64,000 nt of DNA from CAVVWJ01 sp036556025 (GCA_036556025.1 DATBKD010000093.1:1-64000); one strand, 5' to 3'. Counted from the first letter of the stretch, positions 34,657 through 43,198 are shown. The notes: generated from the letters alone by a model not told the origin. A program made the numbers and translations.

Positions 34657-35868
34657 GTGAAGCTCGCACACCTTGCCGACGCTCACCTCGGCATCCGGCA
34701 GTATCAGCGGTTGAACTCGGCCGGCGTCAACCAGCGGGAGGCGGACGTCGCGCAGGCCTTCCGCTACGCTATCGATGGCGTCATTGCCGCCCGTGCGGAC
34801 GCCGTCGTCCTCGCCGGCGATCTCTTCCATTCGGTGCGTCCCCCCAATTCGGCGATCGTCTTCGCGTTCAGACAGCTTCAGCGGTTGCATGAGGCCCTGC
34901 CGGATGCTCCCATCATCCTCATTGCCGGCAACCACGATACGCCCCGCTCAGCCGACACCGGCAGCATTTTGCGTCTCTTCGAGGAGCTGGGGGTCGATGT
35001 CGCCACCGACGAGGCCCGACGCCTGGTATACCCGGCGCTCGATCTGGCCGTGTTGGCGGTGCCACACCAGGCCGTCGTGGCCACGGAGCGCACCTCCCTC
35101 AGGCCCGCGGGAGGCGAGGGAAATCAGGTGCTGGTGCTGCACGGGGAAGTGGAAGGCATCTACCCCGGGGACCGAAGCGCCACCGATTACGGCGGTGCAC
35201 TCATTGACGCGCAGGCGTTGAAGGCAGGCGGGTGGAGTTATGTGGCGCTGGGCGACTTCCATGTCCAGTATCAGGTGAAGCAGGAGAAGAGAGAGAAGAA
35301 AGCACCGCCGATCTGGTACGCCGGAGCCCTGGAGTACGTGAGCCCCAACTTCTGGGGCGACCTCCGGCTCGAGCGGGAGCTCGGGCTGGAAGGCAAAGGG
35401 TGGCTCCTAGTCGAGTTGGAATCCGGCAAGGTTACATCGGTCAAGCGCCAAGTAGTGCCCCGGGCCCGTGACATCGTGGATCTCGACCCTCTGTACGCCG
35501 ACGGTCTCGATGCTCCGGCGGTCAGTGCCGAGATCGCGGCCAGGGTCGCCCGCATTCCGGGAGGTATCGCCGAGAAGATCGTACGCCTCGTGGTCCATAA
35601 TGTGCCCCGCCACGTCGCCCGGGAGCTGGATCACGCCGCTATTCGAGCCCTCAAGACAGCCGCTCTCCATTTCCGTTTGGACCTCCGCCGACCCGAAATC
35701 CATCGTGCTGTCGGAGTCGGCTCGCCGGGCCACCGGCAAACCCTTCCCGAGATGGTCCGCTATTACCTCGAGCACCGGCCGCTGCCGGCCGATCTCGACC
35801 GGGAGCGCTTCGTCCGACTCGGGGGCGAGCTCATGGATGCAGTCGAGCGCGATCTGACGGGTGCCTGA
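34657..35868 (+). CDS. sbcD: Mre11/SbcD-type exonuclease
   Basis: 403 aa from GTG 34657 (VKLAHLADAHLG). Calcineurin-like phosphoesterase motifs in order: LADAHLG, LAGDLFH, IAGNHDTP, LVLHGEVE, YVALGDFHVQ. The last is GDFH where many SbcD have GHxH. A C-terminal capping and Rad50-binding region follows (LPEMVRYYLEHR). Mn-dependent nuclease that opens and trims DNA ends with Rad50. The stop overlaps the sbcC start by one base (TGATG), so the pair is translationally coupled. The ribosome site is poor; a GTG five bases earlier is out of frame. Confidence 0.92.
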   Translation: MKLAHLADAHLGIRQYQRLNSAGVNQREADVAQAFRYAIDGVIAARADAVVLAGDLFHSVRPPNSAIVFAFRQLQRLHEALPDAPIILIAGNHDTPRSADTGSILRLFEELGVDVATDEARRLVYPALDLAVLAVPHQAVVATERTSLRPAGGEGNQVLVLHGEVEGIYPGDRSATDYGGALIDAQALKAGGWSYVALGDFHVQYQVKQEKREKKAPPIWYAGALEYVSPNFWGDLRLERELGLEGKGWLLVELESGKVTSVKRQVVPRARDIVDLDPLYADGLDAPAVSAEIAARVARIPGGIAEKIVRLVVHNVPRHVARELDHAAIRALKTAALHFRLDLRRPEIHRAVGVGSPGHRQTLPEMVRYYLEHRPLPADLDRERFVRLGGELMDAVERDLTGA

Positions 35869-38288
35869 TGCAGATCAATCGCCTCCGGCTCTCCAATTTT
35901 CGCCAGCACGAGCACACCGACCTCGAGTTGGGTCCGGGCCTCACCGGCATCATCGGCCCCAACGGCGCTGGCAAGACGACTCTGCTGGAGGCCATCGCGT
36001 GGGCGATGTACGGCATGCCCGCAGCCCGGGGAAACCGGGAGACGATTCGTCGCCGCGGCGCGCCCCCTCGGGCCAAGGTCGAGGTCGAGCTGGAGTTCAC
36101 CCTGGGCTCGCATCAGTATCGTGTCCTCAGGTCACTGAGTTCGGCCGAGCTGTATCAGGACGGCGATCCGGCTCCGATCGCCAACTCGATCGGCTCGGTC
36201 ACCGACCGGATGACCCGACTGCTGGGCATGACCCGGGACGAATTCTTCAACACCTATTTTACCGGCCAGAAGGAACTCGCGGTGATGGCCGCGATGAGTG
36301 CTCCGGAACGGGCCCAGTTTCTCTCCCGGGTGCTGGGATACGAGCGTATCCGGGCCGCTCAGGACCGGCTCAAGGAGCGCCGCTCCAGCCTGCGGGCGCG
36401 ATTGGATGCGCTCCGAGCCAGTCTGCCGGATCTGGCCGAGCTCGAGGCCGCCGAGGCTCGGGCCCGCGAGCGAGCGGCGGCCGCGGCTCTGGCCGAAGCC
36501 TCCGCCCTCGACGGCTTCGCCGCGGCCGAACGACGGCTGGGAGAGGTTCGTCCCCGGTGGGAGCGGATCCAGCAACTTCGGGAGACCGCGCTCTCGCTGG
36601 AGGCCGATGCCAGGGTGGCCGATCACCGCGCCGCCACCGCCGCCGAGCAGGTGGAGCGGCTGGAGCGGCATATGAGCGAGGCCGAAACCGCTCGGCGGCG
36701 CCTCAAGGCGCTGCAGCGACAATTCGCATCACTGGCCGGGCTGCGAGAGGAGGCCCAAGCCCTGAATCGCAGTGCGGAGTCTCATGCGATACGAGTCCGA
36801 GTGCGTGCTCAAATGGAGGAGGTGCGAGCCCACCTCGCCTCGGTCGAAGAGCGGATCGCGCGCTTGCCCTCCGAAGCGGCCCTTGCCGCCGCCCGCGCCC
36901 GAGCCAGCGGGACAAGAGCGACGCTGACCGCCCTGGCCCTCGACATTGAGACGACTCGTACGGCCTGGGTGCGCGACGCGCAGGACGCCAAGACGAAGCG
37001 GCAGGCTCTGCTGGACCAATACCAGGAGCTCAAGGAGCAGCGGCAGCGCCTGGTCAAGGCCGGTCCTCTGGGTGACTGTCCGACCTGCACTCGGCCACTG
37101 GGGAGCGAGTACGAAAAGGTGCTTGGCCTGCTGGAGCGGCAAATCGAAGAGGTAGTCTCCAATGGAAATTTCTACAAGCAGCGCATAGAACAACTCCAGC
37201 AGGAGCCGGCGGGGCTGGACGAGATGGAACGCCGGCGTGTGGCACTGGAGAGCGAGCTGTCCGAGGGCACGGCCGAGCTGGGTCACTTCGAGGCACAGAT
37301 GCAGGAAGCCGGCACGCTTCGAAGGGATGAGAGCGGTCTGCGACAGCGGCTCGGCGACCTGGAAGCGTCCCTCGGGGAAGTCGCCGTGTCATACGACCAG
37401 GCCCGCCACGAAGCCGTCCTTCAGCAGATCAAGGCGCTGGAACCGCTAGAGCTTCAGGCCGAGGGGCTTCGCGTCGCCGCCGGCCGAGGAGCGCAGCTGG
37501 CCCAGGAGCTCGAAGCCGCCCGGAAGGAGCGGGAGGAAGCGGCTCGCCGTGCGGACGAGCACCACGCACGGCTGGCGGCGACGGACTACAGCGAAGAAGG
37601 GTACCGTGAGACTCGCACAGCCGCGCTCGCCGCGGAGCAGGCGCGGCAGGAGGCCGAAGTACGCCTGGTGCGCGCCAAGGCGGAGACGGCGGCGGCGGCG
37701 GAGGCCATCGATGTGGTCGCGCGCCGGCGGACGGAACGGGCGGCACGAGAGCAAGAAGCGGCGGCGGCCGCAACGGAGCTGGCACTGCATCAGGAGCTCG
37801 ACCGGGCACTCACCGATCTGCGAACCGAGCTGAATGCCAGTCTTCGTCCGGATCTCTCCGAGCTGGCCTCTGGCTTCCTGCGAGACCTGACCAACGGTCG
37901 CTATACCGATCTGGAGCTGGACGAGGAGTACGGCACCCTCCTTCTGGACGATGGCGATCCCAAGGCCGTGATCTCGGGCGGCGAGGAGGATGTGGCCAAC
38001 CTGGCCCTCCGGCTGGCCATCAGTCAGATGATTGCCGAGCGCGCCGGGCAGCCACTCTCGCTCCTTATCCTCGATGAGATCTTTGGCTCGCTGGACGAGG
38101 ATCGGCGAGTTGCGGTGGTGGATCTGCTCCGGAGTCTGGCAGACCGATTCCCCCAGGTCATCCTGATCACCCATATCGATTCGGTGCGCGAGGGGTTCGA
38201 TCGAGTCATCCGGGTCGGCTTCGATCTTGCGACCGGCGTCGCTAGCGCCTGGGATGAGCCGGTGGGAGGCCAGGATGTGGCGGCCTGA
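35868..38288 (+). CDS. sbcC: Rad50/SbcC-type SMC ATPase
   Basis: 806 aa. N-terminal FRQHEHTDLELGPGLTGIIGPNGAGKTTLLEAIAWAMYG (Walker A) and Q-loop region FFNTYFTGQKEL. Long Ala/Glu/Arg-rich coiled coils are interrupted near residue 403 by the zinc hook CPTC (in GDCPTCTRPLG). The C-terminal lobe carries signature VISGGEEDVANLALRLA and Walker B LLILDEIFGSLDEDRR. Short coiled coils compared with E. coli SbcC (about 1,050 aa); the size is close to archaeal and phage Rad50. Works with the upstream nuclease in ATP-dependent end processing. The next gene starts 14 bases before its stop. Confidence 0.95.
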   Translation: MQINRLRLSNFRQHEHTDLELGPGLTGIIGPNGAGKTTLLEAIAWAMYGMPAARGNRETIRRRGAPPRAKVEVELEFTLGSHQYRVLRSLSSAELYQDGDPAPIANSIGSVTDRMTRLLGMTRDEFFNTYFTGQKELAVMAAMSAPERAQFLSRVLGYERIRAAQDRLKERRSSLRARLDALRASLPDLAELEAAEARARERAAAAALAEASALDGFAAAERRLGEVRPRWERIQQLRETALSLEADARVADHRAATAAEQVERLERHMSEAETARRRLKALQRQFASLAGLREEAQALNRSAESHAIRVRVRAQMEEVRAHLASVEERIARLPSEAALAAARARASGTRATLTALALDIETTRTAWVRDAQDAKTKRQALLDQYQELKEQRQRLVKAGPLGDCPTCTRPLGSEYEKVLGLLERQIEEVVSNGNFYKQRIEQLQQEPAGLDEMERRRVALESELSEGTAELGHFEAQMQEAGTLRRDESGLRQRLGDLEASLGEVAVSYDQARHEAVLQQIKALEPLELQAEGLRVAAGRGAQLAQELEAARKEREEAARRADEHHARLAATDYSEEGYRETRTAALAAEQARQEAEVRLVRAKAETAAAAEAIDVVARRRTERAAREQEAAAAATELALHQELDRALTDLRTELNASLRPDLSELASGFLRDLTNGRYTDLELDEEYGTLLLDDGDPKAVISGGEEDVANLALRLAISQMIAERAGQPLSLLILDEIFGSLDEDRRVAVVDLLRSLADRFPQVILITHIDSVREGFDRVIRVGFDLATGVASAWDEPVGGQDVAA

Positions 38289-39237
38289 CCGGAGTGTGCG
38301 CGGGCCGGATCGACCCACGCTGCGCGATGTAGATCAACTCAACCGGGTCTTCGCCGAAGCTTTTACCGATCGCTACAGTCGGGACGGGCTGGTGGGCGTG
38401 CGCGTGCCCCAGCTCAACCCACTGGTCTGGCGCTACGCCCTGGAAGATGCCGGTGACGGGTCAATGGTCTGGCGGGATGCGGACGGGCAGATCGTCGCAT
38501 TCAACATGGTCCATCGGTCCGGAACCGAAGGGTGGATGGGCCCGTTGGCGGTTCGACCGGATCGCCAGGGAGAAGGGCTCGGCTCCATGATGGTGCGAAT
38601 CGGCATCGAGTGGCTTCGGGGGCAGCATGCCACCACCATCGGTCTGGAAACCATGCCCCGGACGGTAGACAACATCGGCTTTTACAGTCGCATCGGGCTA
38701 GTACCGGGACATCTCACCGTCACCCTGGTTCAGGATGTACCTCGAAGGGTTGCCGGACCTCGCTTGGAGCTCCTCTCCGCTGCGGGAACCCGGGGGCCGG
38801 AGCTGATCGTCGAATGCCGCCGGTTGACCGACAGCCTCCTTCCTGGGGTGGACTTCACCCGTGAACTGACTCTCACTCGGGAGCTCGCGATCGGGGACAC
38901 GACCCTCCTGCGAGAAGATGGCACGCTTATCGCCTTTGCCTTATGGCACTCCACTCCTCTCGCCGCCGGACGCCCAAAGGATGAACTGCGCGTCCTCAAG
39001 CTGGTGGCACGAGACGCCCCCGCCTTCGAACGCCTGCTGAGCACGCTGCCGGCCACCGCCGCGGCCGAGCGAGTGGGACGCATCGCGGTTCGCTGCCAGA
39101 CAGAATTTGCCACCTCCTACCTCCGGCTGGTCGGGCTCGGCTACCGGGTTCATTGGACCGATCTTCGAATGTTGCTTGACGGCTTCCCCCAGCGGCCACC
39201 GCTCGAGGGCATCGTCATGTCCAATTGGGAAATCTGA
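38275..39237 (+). CDS. GNAT-family N-acetyltransferase
   Basis: 320 aa from ATG 38275, preceded by GGGAGG and overlapping sbcC by 14 bases. An N-terminal GNAT domain is clear: LRDVDQLNRVFAEAFTDRY, QIVAFNMVH, WMGPLAVRPDRQGEGLGSMMVRIGIEWLR (acetyl-CoA motif R-x-x-G-x-G as RQGEGLGS), TVDNIGFYSRIGLV. The C-terminal half (ELIVECRRLTDSLLPG, LVARDAPAFERLLSTLP, YLRLVGLGYRVHWTDLRMLL) looks like a second, degenerate GNAT-like fold. The substrate is unknown. Translational coupling to rad50 makes it the last gene of the resection operon. Confidence 0.85.
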   Translation: MWRPDRSVRGPDRPTLRDVDQLNRVFAEAFTDRYSRDGLVGVRVPQLNPLVWRYALEDAGDGSMVWRDADGQIVAFNMVHRSGTEGWMGPLAVRPDRQGEGLGSMMVRIGIEWLRGQHATTIGLETMPRTVDNIGFYSRIGLVPGHLTVTLVQDVPRRVAGPRLELLSAAGTRGPELIVECRRLTDSLLPGVDFTRELTLTRELAIGDTTLLREDGTLIAFALWHSTPLAAGRPKDELRVLKLVARDAPAFERLLSTLPATAAAERVGRIAVRCQTEFATSYLRLVGLGYRVHWTDLRMLLDGFPQRPPLEGIVMSNWEI

Positions 39238-39267
39238 AAGCCGTGGCTGGGCGGTCCGGTTCGTCGC

Positions 39268-39690
39268 TCAGGGTGTGGTGATGGGATCAGGGCGCGCGGT
39301 TTCTTCCACCATTTCCAGCAACCGGGAGGGCAGGAAAGGCTTCTTGAGCAGCGGCAGGTCCGAGTCGAGCAGCGAGTGCTCTTCGAGATAGGCCCGCGGG
39401 TACCCCGAGATGAAGAGGATGGGCAGCTGCGGCCACCGTTCGGCGGTCACCTCGGCCAGCTCCCTGCCGGTCAGCCCCGGCATCACCAGATCGAAAATTG
39501 CCAGCCTGAGACGCGGCGCGTGGGCGGCGAGAAAGGCGAGGGCCTCGAAGCCATCGGCGGCCTCGAGCACCTCATAGTTCGCCTGGGTAAGCGCCCGCGC
39601 GACCAGATGACGAACGACCTCTTCGTCATCCACGATAAGGATCGGGCCGCGAGAGTCGCGGGCGGGGGGCTCGGATTCGGCTTCGGTCAT
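39268..39690 (-). CDS. CheY-like single-domain response regulator
   Basis: 140 aa. PILIVDDEEVVRHLVARALTQANYEVLEAADG, phospho-Asp in LAIFDLVMPGLTG, FISGY, and LLKKPFLPSRLLEMV with the conserved Lys. All receiver residues are intact and there is no output domain, so it acts by phospho-relay or protein binding. Convergent with the GNAT gene. Its last helix resembles the fragment at 5120-5300. Confidence 0.92.
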   Translation of the reverse strand: MTEAESEPPARDSRGPILIVDDEEVVRHLVARALTQANYEVLEAADGFEALAFLAAHAPRLRLAIFDLVMPGLTGRELAEVTAERWPQLPILFISGYPRAYLEEHSLLDSDLPLLKKPFLPSRLLEMVEETARPDPITTP

Positions 39691-39957
39691 AAAATGGGTG
39701 CGACGAGTTGTGGCCGGCGGTCACAAAGAACGCAGTCCCGACGCGAGAGTCGGTGAGGCGGCTCACGCTCGAGCGGTCGGCCTGAGTCGGTCTCCCGTCG
39801 AATGACGAGTTCGTGAGATGATGCCGAGTGTGATTCTCGGCAGTCACTGAACTGATATGATACGGTATTTCGTTACAAATCAAAGCTATCTGTACATCTA
39901 ATCACTAGCAGAACTGAAACTTCGACTGTACCGCAGAGACAGCGACTAATGGGATTG

Positions 39958-39972
39958 TATCAAGATTTGATA
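39958..39972. promoter_or_regulatory. AT-rich 6-3-6 palindrome upstream of first Ig-lipoprotein
   Basis: TATCAA-GAT-TTGATA, a perfect inverted repeat in the AT-rich stretch 39840-40000, about 108 bases before ATG 40080. The gap 39691-40079 holds no full gene: it carries this site, a conserved leader and a three-codon reading frame. Confidence 0.4.
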
Positions 39973-40004
39973 TTGAGCAACCGGCGCACCGAGCCGTACT
40001 GTGA

Positions 40005-40044
40005 TTCAGCCCAAGGGCGGTGGGGTCTCCGGGAACGGTTGGGT
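40005..40044 (+). promoter_or_regulatory. Conserved 5' leader element, copy 1
   Basis: TTCAGCCCAAG at 40005-40015 and GGGAACGGTTGGGT at 40031-40044 recur, nearly equally spaced, at 43123-43164. The start codon follows TTCAG by 75 bases here and 76 there. CCCAA can pair with TTGGG to close a hairpin in both copies. It may be a cis-acting RNA or protein-binding leader shared by two paralogous genes; no known riboswitch consensus was recognised. Confidence 0.5.
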
Positions 40045-40062
40045 CTCATTGCAAGGAGAGTC

Positions 40063-40074
40063 ATGAAAGGCTAA
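40063..40074 (+). other. Three-codon leader reading frame with strong ribosome site
   Basis: ATG AAA GGC TAA preceded by AAGGAGAG at 3-base spacing. The lipoprotein ATG is five bases after this stop. The best Shine-Dalgarno in the region thus belongs to a minimal leader, which suggests reinitiation. It could equally be a chance feature whose ribosome site serves ATG 40080 at long range. Confidence 0.35.
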
Positions 40075-40079
40075 GGCGG

Positions 40080-41615
40080 ATGACCTACACATTCAAGTTA
40101 TCACGGAGACTGGCACTCTCGCGAGTTCATGGGGGACTCGTCGCCGCGATCGGACTTGCGGCATGCGTCGGCGATTCCACCGCGCCGGAATCCTTGGTTT
40201 CCTCCACCAACAGTTGGTCGACAGCTCTTTCCCCCCAACCCGCCAGTTCAGGCCACCCGGTCGCCTTCGCTCGACACATCAGGGTCGCCCAGCTCATCCT
40301 CAGCCCCGACTCTGCCACTCTCGCGCCTGGGGTAACCCAGCAGTTTGTCGCCTACGGCCGAACCCGTACGGGCGACAGCGTCAGCCTCCGAGTGACGTAC
40401 TCGGCCTCGGGCGGAACGATTACCCAGTCCGGACAATACACCGCTGGTTCCAGTGGCGGGACCTACCGCATCATCGCGAGCAGCGGTCCGCGGGCGGATA
40501 CGTCGGTGGTGACGCTCGCCGCCGCGCCGTCGCCGACGCCGCTGCCCCCAGCGTCGCCAACCCTCGTCCGCCTGCTGCTGCGTCCTGAATCGGTGACGCT
40601 CCTTCCGGGGGCGACTCAACAGTTCTTGGTCTACGGACGAATGAGCAACGGCGACAGCGTCGCTGTGAGCGCGGCGTTCGCCGCCACCGGCGGCAGCCTT
40701 ACGAGCGCGGGGCTCTACACCGCCGCGGCGACCAGTGGCAGCTATCGCATCGTCGCGACGAGCAGCGGTCTGGCGGACACGTCGTCGGTTTCGGTGGGAC
40801 CTGCCCCCGCGCCAAGCCCCGCTCCGGCACCCGCGCCGGCAGGCGGTGGGATCCCCTTCGGCCAGTTCCATGTGCCTGATGCCTTGTTTGGGAAGCCCTA
40901 CACGGGCGCCCTCCGTACGGTCAGTCCGACCTCCGTACTCTCTGTGCTCAAGAATGCACGTGCAGCCAGGGCGCGGATTGTCCTGGATCTGGCCGGCTCC
41001 CGCCGCATGTATACCAATGCCGACGGCACCTGGAATCTGGAGTTGTGGAAGCAGCGGATCGATCGGTACCGTGGGATGGATTTCGCTCCCTACGTGGCTG
41101 ACGGAACGGTGATCGTCAACTATCTGTTGGATGAGCCAAACTGCCCCGAGTGCTGGGGGGGAAAGACCATCCCCTTCGCGGATATCGAGGCCGCGGCGAA
41201 GTACAGCAAGAGCATCTGGCCCTATATGCCGACCGGTGTTCGCGTGATCCCCAGTTGGCTCCAGGGCGCCGGCTTCCGTTGGGTCGCAGTGGACATGGCC
41301 TGGGCCCAGTACAAGACCAGCAAAGGTGACCTGAGAACGTTCTTGAATCGCGAGGTCACTGCGGCCAAGGCACTCAGCCTCGGACTGGTAGCAGGGATGA
41401 ACATCACCCACGGCGGCTCGCCCGACCGAACCGAGATGACCCCGGCCATGCTGCGCTCGTATGGGGAGTTGCTGGCGAGAGAGCCGTACAGCTGTGGTTT
41501 CATCAACTGGCAGTACGAGACCGCCTACGAGTCGCGAGCCGACATCCAAGACGCGATGGACTACCTCGTCGGGATCACTCGCAGCCGACCGAGCGCGCCC
41601 TGCGTTCGCCACTGA
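40080..41615 (+). CDS. Ig-like-repeat lipoprotein with C-terminal glycosidase-like (TIM-barrel) domain
   Basis: 511 aa. N-terminus MTYTFKLSRRLALSRVHGGL leads to a lipobox (IGLAAC). Two bacterial Ig-like repeats follow, each about 80 residues (LILSPDSATLAPGVTQQFVAYGRTRTGD...; LLLRPESVTLLPGATQQFLVYGRMSNGD...), then a Pro/Ala linker. The C-terminal 240 residues contain VLSVLKNARAARARIVLDLAG, VADGTVIVNYLLDEPNCPECWGG, VAVDMAWAQYKTSKGDLRTFL and CGFINWQYE, in the order expected of a barrel hydrolase with an acidic DEP motif. The paralogue at 43199 shares signal, repeats and DEP motif. Outer-membrane or surface role in polysaccharide handling is inferred from the neighbourhood. Confidence 0.75.
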   Translation: MTYTFKLSRRLALSRVHGGLVAAIGLAACVGDSTAPESLVSSTNSWSTALSPQPASSGHPVAFARHIRVAQLILSPDSATLAPGVTQQFVAYGRTRTGDSVSLRVTYSASGGTITQSGQYTAGSSGGTYRIIASSGPRADTSVVTLAAAPSPTPLPPASPTLVRLLLRPESVTLLPGATQQFLVYGRMSNGDSVAVSAAFAATGGSLTSAGLYTAAATSGSYRIVATSSGLADTSSVSVGPAPAPSPAPAPAPAGGGIPFGQFHVPDALFGKPYTGALRTVSPTSVLSVLKNARAARARIVLDLAGSRRMYTNADGTWNLELWKQRIDRYRGMDFAPYVADGTVIVNYLLDEPNCPECWGGKTIPFADIEAAAKYSKSIWPYMPTGVRVIPSWLQGAGFRWVAVDMAWAQYKTSKGDLRTFLNREVTAAKALSLGLVAGMNITHGGSPDRTEMTPAMLRSYGELLAREPYSCGFINWQYETAYESRADIQDAMDYLVGITRSRPSAPCVRH

Positions 41616-41643
41616 CCTGACGGGCTCTGCCGTCGTGGTTCAC

Positions 41644-41674
41644 AGCGGCCGCCCTCAAAGCGAGGGCGGCCGCT
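41644..41674. terminator. Perfect 13-bp stem hairpin between convergent genes
   Basis: Arms 41644-41656 (AGCGGCCGCCCTC) and 41662-41674 around AAAGC. It overlaps the stop codon of the glycosyltransferase and lies 29 bases past the lipoprotein stop. No T-tract on either side, so it is probably a bidirectional hairpin terminator of the non-canonical type. Confidence 0.5.
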
Positions 41675-42812
41675 GCGCGACGGGGCCTGGGCGACCGTCG
41701 CGCCTGGATGACCATTCCGCCAAGATCTGGTGGTAGACGGCCAGCGTCTTGGCCACCGTGTGTCCCAGGGTGAACTGCTGTTCATAGCGCGTCCGGCCGG
41801 CAGCGCCCAATCGGCGCCGCAGCTCCGGATCCAACAGGAGCTGCTCGAGCCGGGAGCGCAGCACCGCCACGTCGCCCCGGCCGATCAGGTAGCCGGTGAC
41901 GCCGTCCTCTACTGATTCCTCGATGCCTCCCACTTGCGAGGCGATGACGGGCAACCCGGCTCGCATGGCTTCGAGGATGCTTCGAGGGAAACCCTCCCAA
42001 TTGGTGATCAGGAGGCAGATCTGGGCCTCGGCCAGACGAGCATCCACATCCAGTCGTTGGCCCCAGAATCGCACCTGGTCGGCGATCCGGAGCTCTCCAC
42101 AAAGTCTTTCCATGTCGGGGAGCAGGGGACCGTCGCCGATCAGGTCCAGCTCCCACTGATGCTGCCGGAGCCCGCCAAGCGCGATCAACAGGGTACGATG
42201 ATCCTTCTGCGGCTCGAACCGCGCCACCATCACCAGGCGGACGGGAACGCGACCGGGATCCGCCCGAAGTCCCCCGGCCACGTCGGGCATGCCGTTGTGC
42301 ACCGTCACCACCTGGCTCTGGCTTCCGATGCCACAGTCCAAGGCGAGATGGCGATCGAACTCGGAGACCGCGATGATCCGGCTTGCAAGCGGCGCGGCCA
42401 TTCGTTCGATCCGGCGGTAGAGTGCTGCTTGGAGCGGGGGAATCCCCGGAGTAAAGGCCCAACCGTGCGCGGTGAACACCACCGGAACACCGAGTGAGCG
42501 AGCCACGAGGCGGCCAAGGATTCCGGCCTTGGAGGAGTGGGCCGATAGCAGGTCGGGTCGCAGCTCCTTGAGCGCGCCGCGGATTTCGGCCAGGGCACGA
42601 GCGTCCTGCAGGGGAGCGATCGGGGCGACCAGGTGACGCAAGATGATCGTCGGAATGCCCTGAGCCTCGAGTCCTGTCGTGAAGGGACCGCTGCCGCCGA
42701 CGATCACCGCCGCTTCGTGGCCCTGCTCCCGCATAGCTCGGGTGAGATCCCGAACATGGATTTGCGCCCCGCCAATGGGCTCCGATCGGGTGACGATGTA
42801 AGCGATCCTCAC
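41655..42812 (-). CDS. GT4-family glycosyltransferase
   Basis: 385 aa from GTG 42812 (VRIAYIVTRSEPIGGAQIHVRDL). GT-B fold: N-domain SAHSSKAGILGRLVARSLGVPVVFTAHGW and ALYRRIERMAAPLASRIIAVSEFDR; C-domain VRLVMVARFEPQKDHRTLLIAL, DLIGDGPLL and the E-x7-E nucleotide-sugar motif EGFPRSILEAMRAGLPVIAS. Retaining transferase using an NDP-sugar, probably adding a residue to the exopolysaccharide repeat unit. The open frame continues upstream but encodes no family sequence; CGAGG lies upstream of the chosen start. Confidence 0.9.
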   Translation of the reverse strand: MRIAYIVTRSEPIGGAQIHVRDLTRAMREQGHEAAVIVGGSGPFTTGLEAQGIPTIILRHLVAPIAPLQDARALAEIRGALKELRPDLLSAHSSKAGILGRLVARSLGVPVVFTAHGWAFTPGIPPLQAALYRRIERMAAPLASRIIAVSEFDRHLALDCGIGSQSQVVTVHNGMPDVAGGLRADPGRVPVRLVMVARFEPQKDHRTLLIALGGLRQHQWELDLIGDGPLLPDMERLCGELRIADQVRFWGQRLDVDARLAEAQICLLITNWEGFPRSILEAMRAGLPVIASQVGGIEESVEDGVTGYLIGRGDVAVLRSRLEQLLLDPELRRRLGAAGRTRYEQQFTLGHTVAKTLAVYHQILAEWSSRRDGRPGPVAQRPPSL

Positions 42813-42965
42813 CTCATCGACCTCGCATGCGTGGCATTGATGCGGTTGGACGTACTGGCGTTGCTGTCTCCACGAGTGGGCGGGAAGTATATCGCGCCAC
42901 CCCCCTCCAGCGCGCCACCACCGAAAGGGGCTGGCTCGATACCGGTGCAGAATTCTTCCACATGC

Positions 42966-42982
42966 TGTATATGAAATATACA
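42966..42982. promoter_or_regulatory. AT-rich 7-3-7 palindrome in divergent gap
   Basis: TGTATAT-GAA-ATATACA, perfect, in the AT-rich gap 42813-43198 between the glycosyltransferase and the second Ig-lipoprotein, about 217 bases before ATG 43199. A TTGACT hexamer occurs near 43012. The gap contains no gene apart from this and the leader copy. Confidence 0.4.
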
Positions 42983-43122
42983 AAAATCTGTTACAATTTC
43001 ACCGGGAATATTGACTCAAGTACTTTTGCTGGAATGAACTCCAACTGACGCAAATAGTGACGTTTTGATGTTTCGTCTAAATTCTAGACATTGAATTCTC
43101 GCGCCTGCTGCCGTAAATAAAG

Positions 43123-43164
43123 TTCAGCCCAAGTGTGGGGGACGCGGCGAGGGAACGGTTGGGT
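43123..43164 (+). promoter_or_regulatory. Conserved 5' leader element, copy 2
   Basis: TTCAGCCCAAG at 43123-43133 and GGGAACGGTTGGGT at 43151-43164, matching copy 1 at 40005-40044 in sequence, order and distance to the start codon. The intervening bases differ but stay G-rich, while the outer CCCAA/TTGGG pairing is kept. That pattern is what a conserved RNA structure or binding site would give, though recent duplication could also explain it. Confidence 0.5.
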
Positions 43165-43198
43165 GCCACGGTTGGGGTGGTACACGAGGTAAAAATCG

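Noticed and set aside
28113..39237. The herA region as a known anti-phage system (SIR2-HerA, DUF4297-HerA type)
   Set aside because: No SIR2, DUF4297 or other effector gene is adjacent; the partner gene has NurA-like motifs and Mre11-Rad50 lie nearby, which points to DNA-end processing.
42990..43050. TTGACT-N17 upstream of the second Ig-lipoprotein as a promoter
   Set aside because: The -35-like hexamer is fair but the -10 region (ATGAAC) is poor, and the distance to the leader is arbitrary; not listed as its own feature.
40005..43164. Leader elements as a known c-di-GMP (GEMM) or other named riboswitch
   Set aside because: The GEMM core (CACAGGGCAAACC-type and GGGACGCAAAGCC-type segments) is absent, and I recognised no other published consensus.
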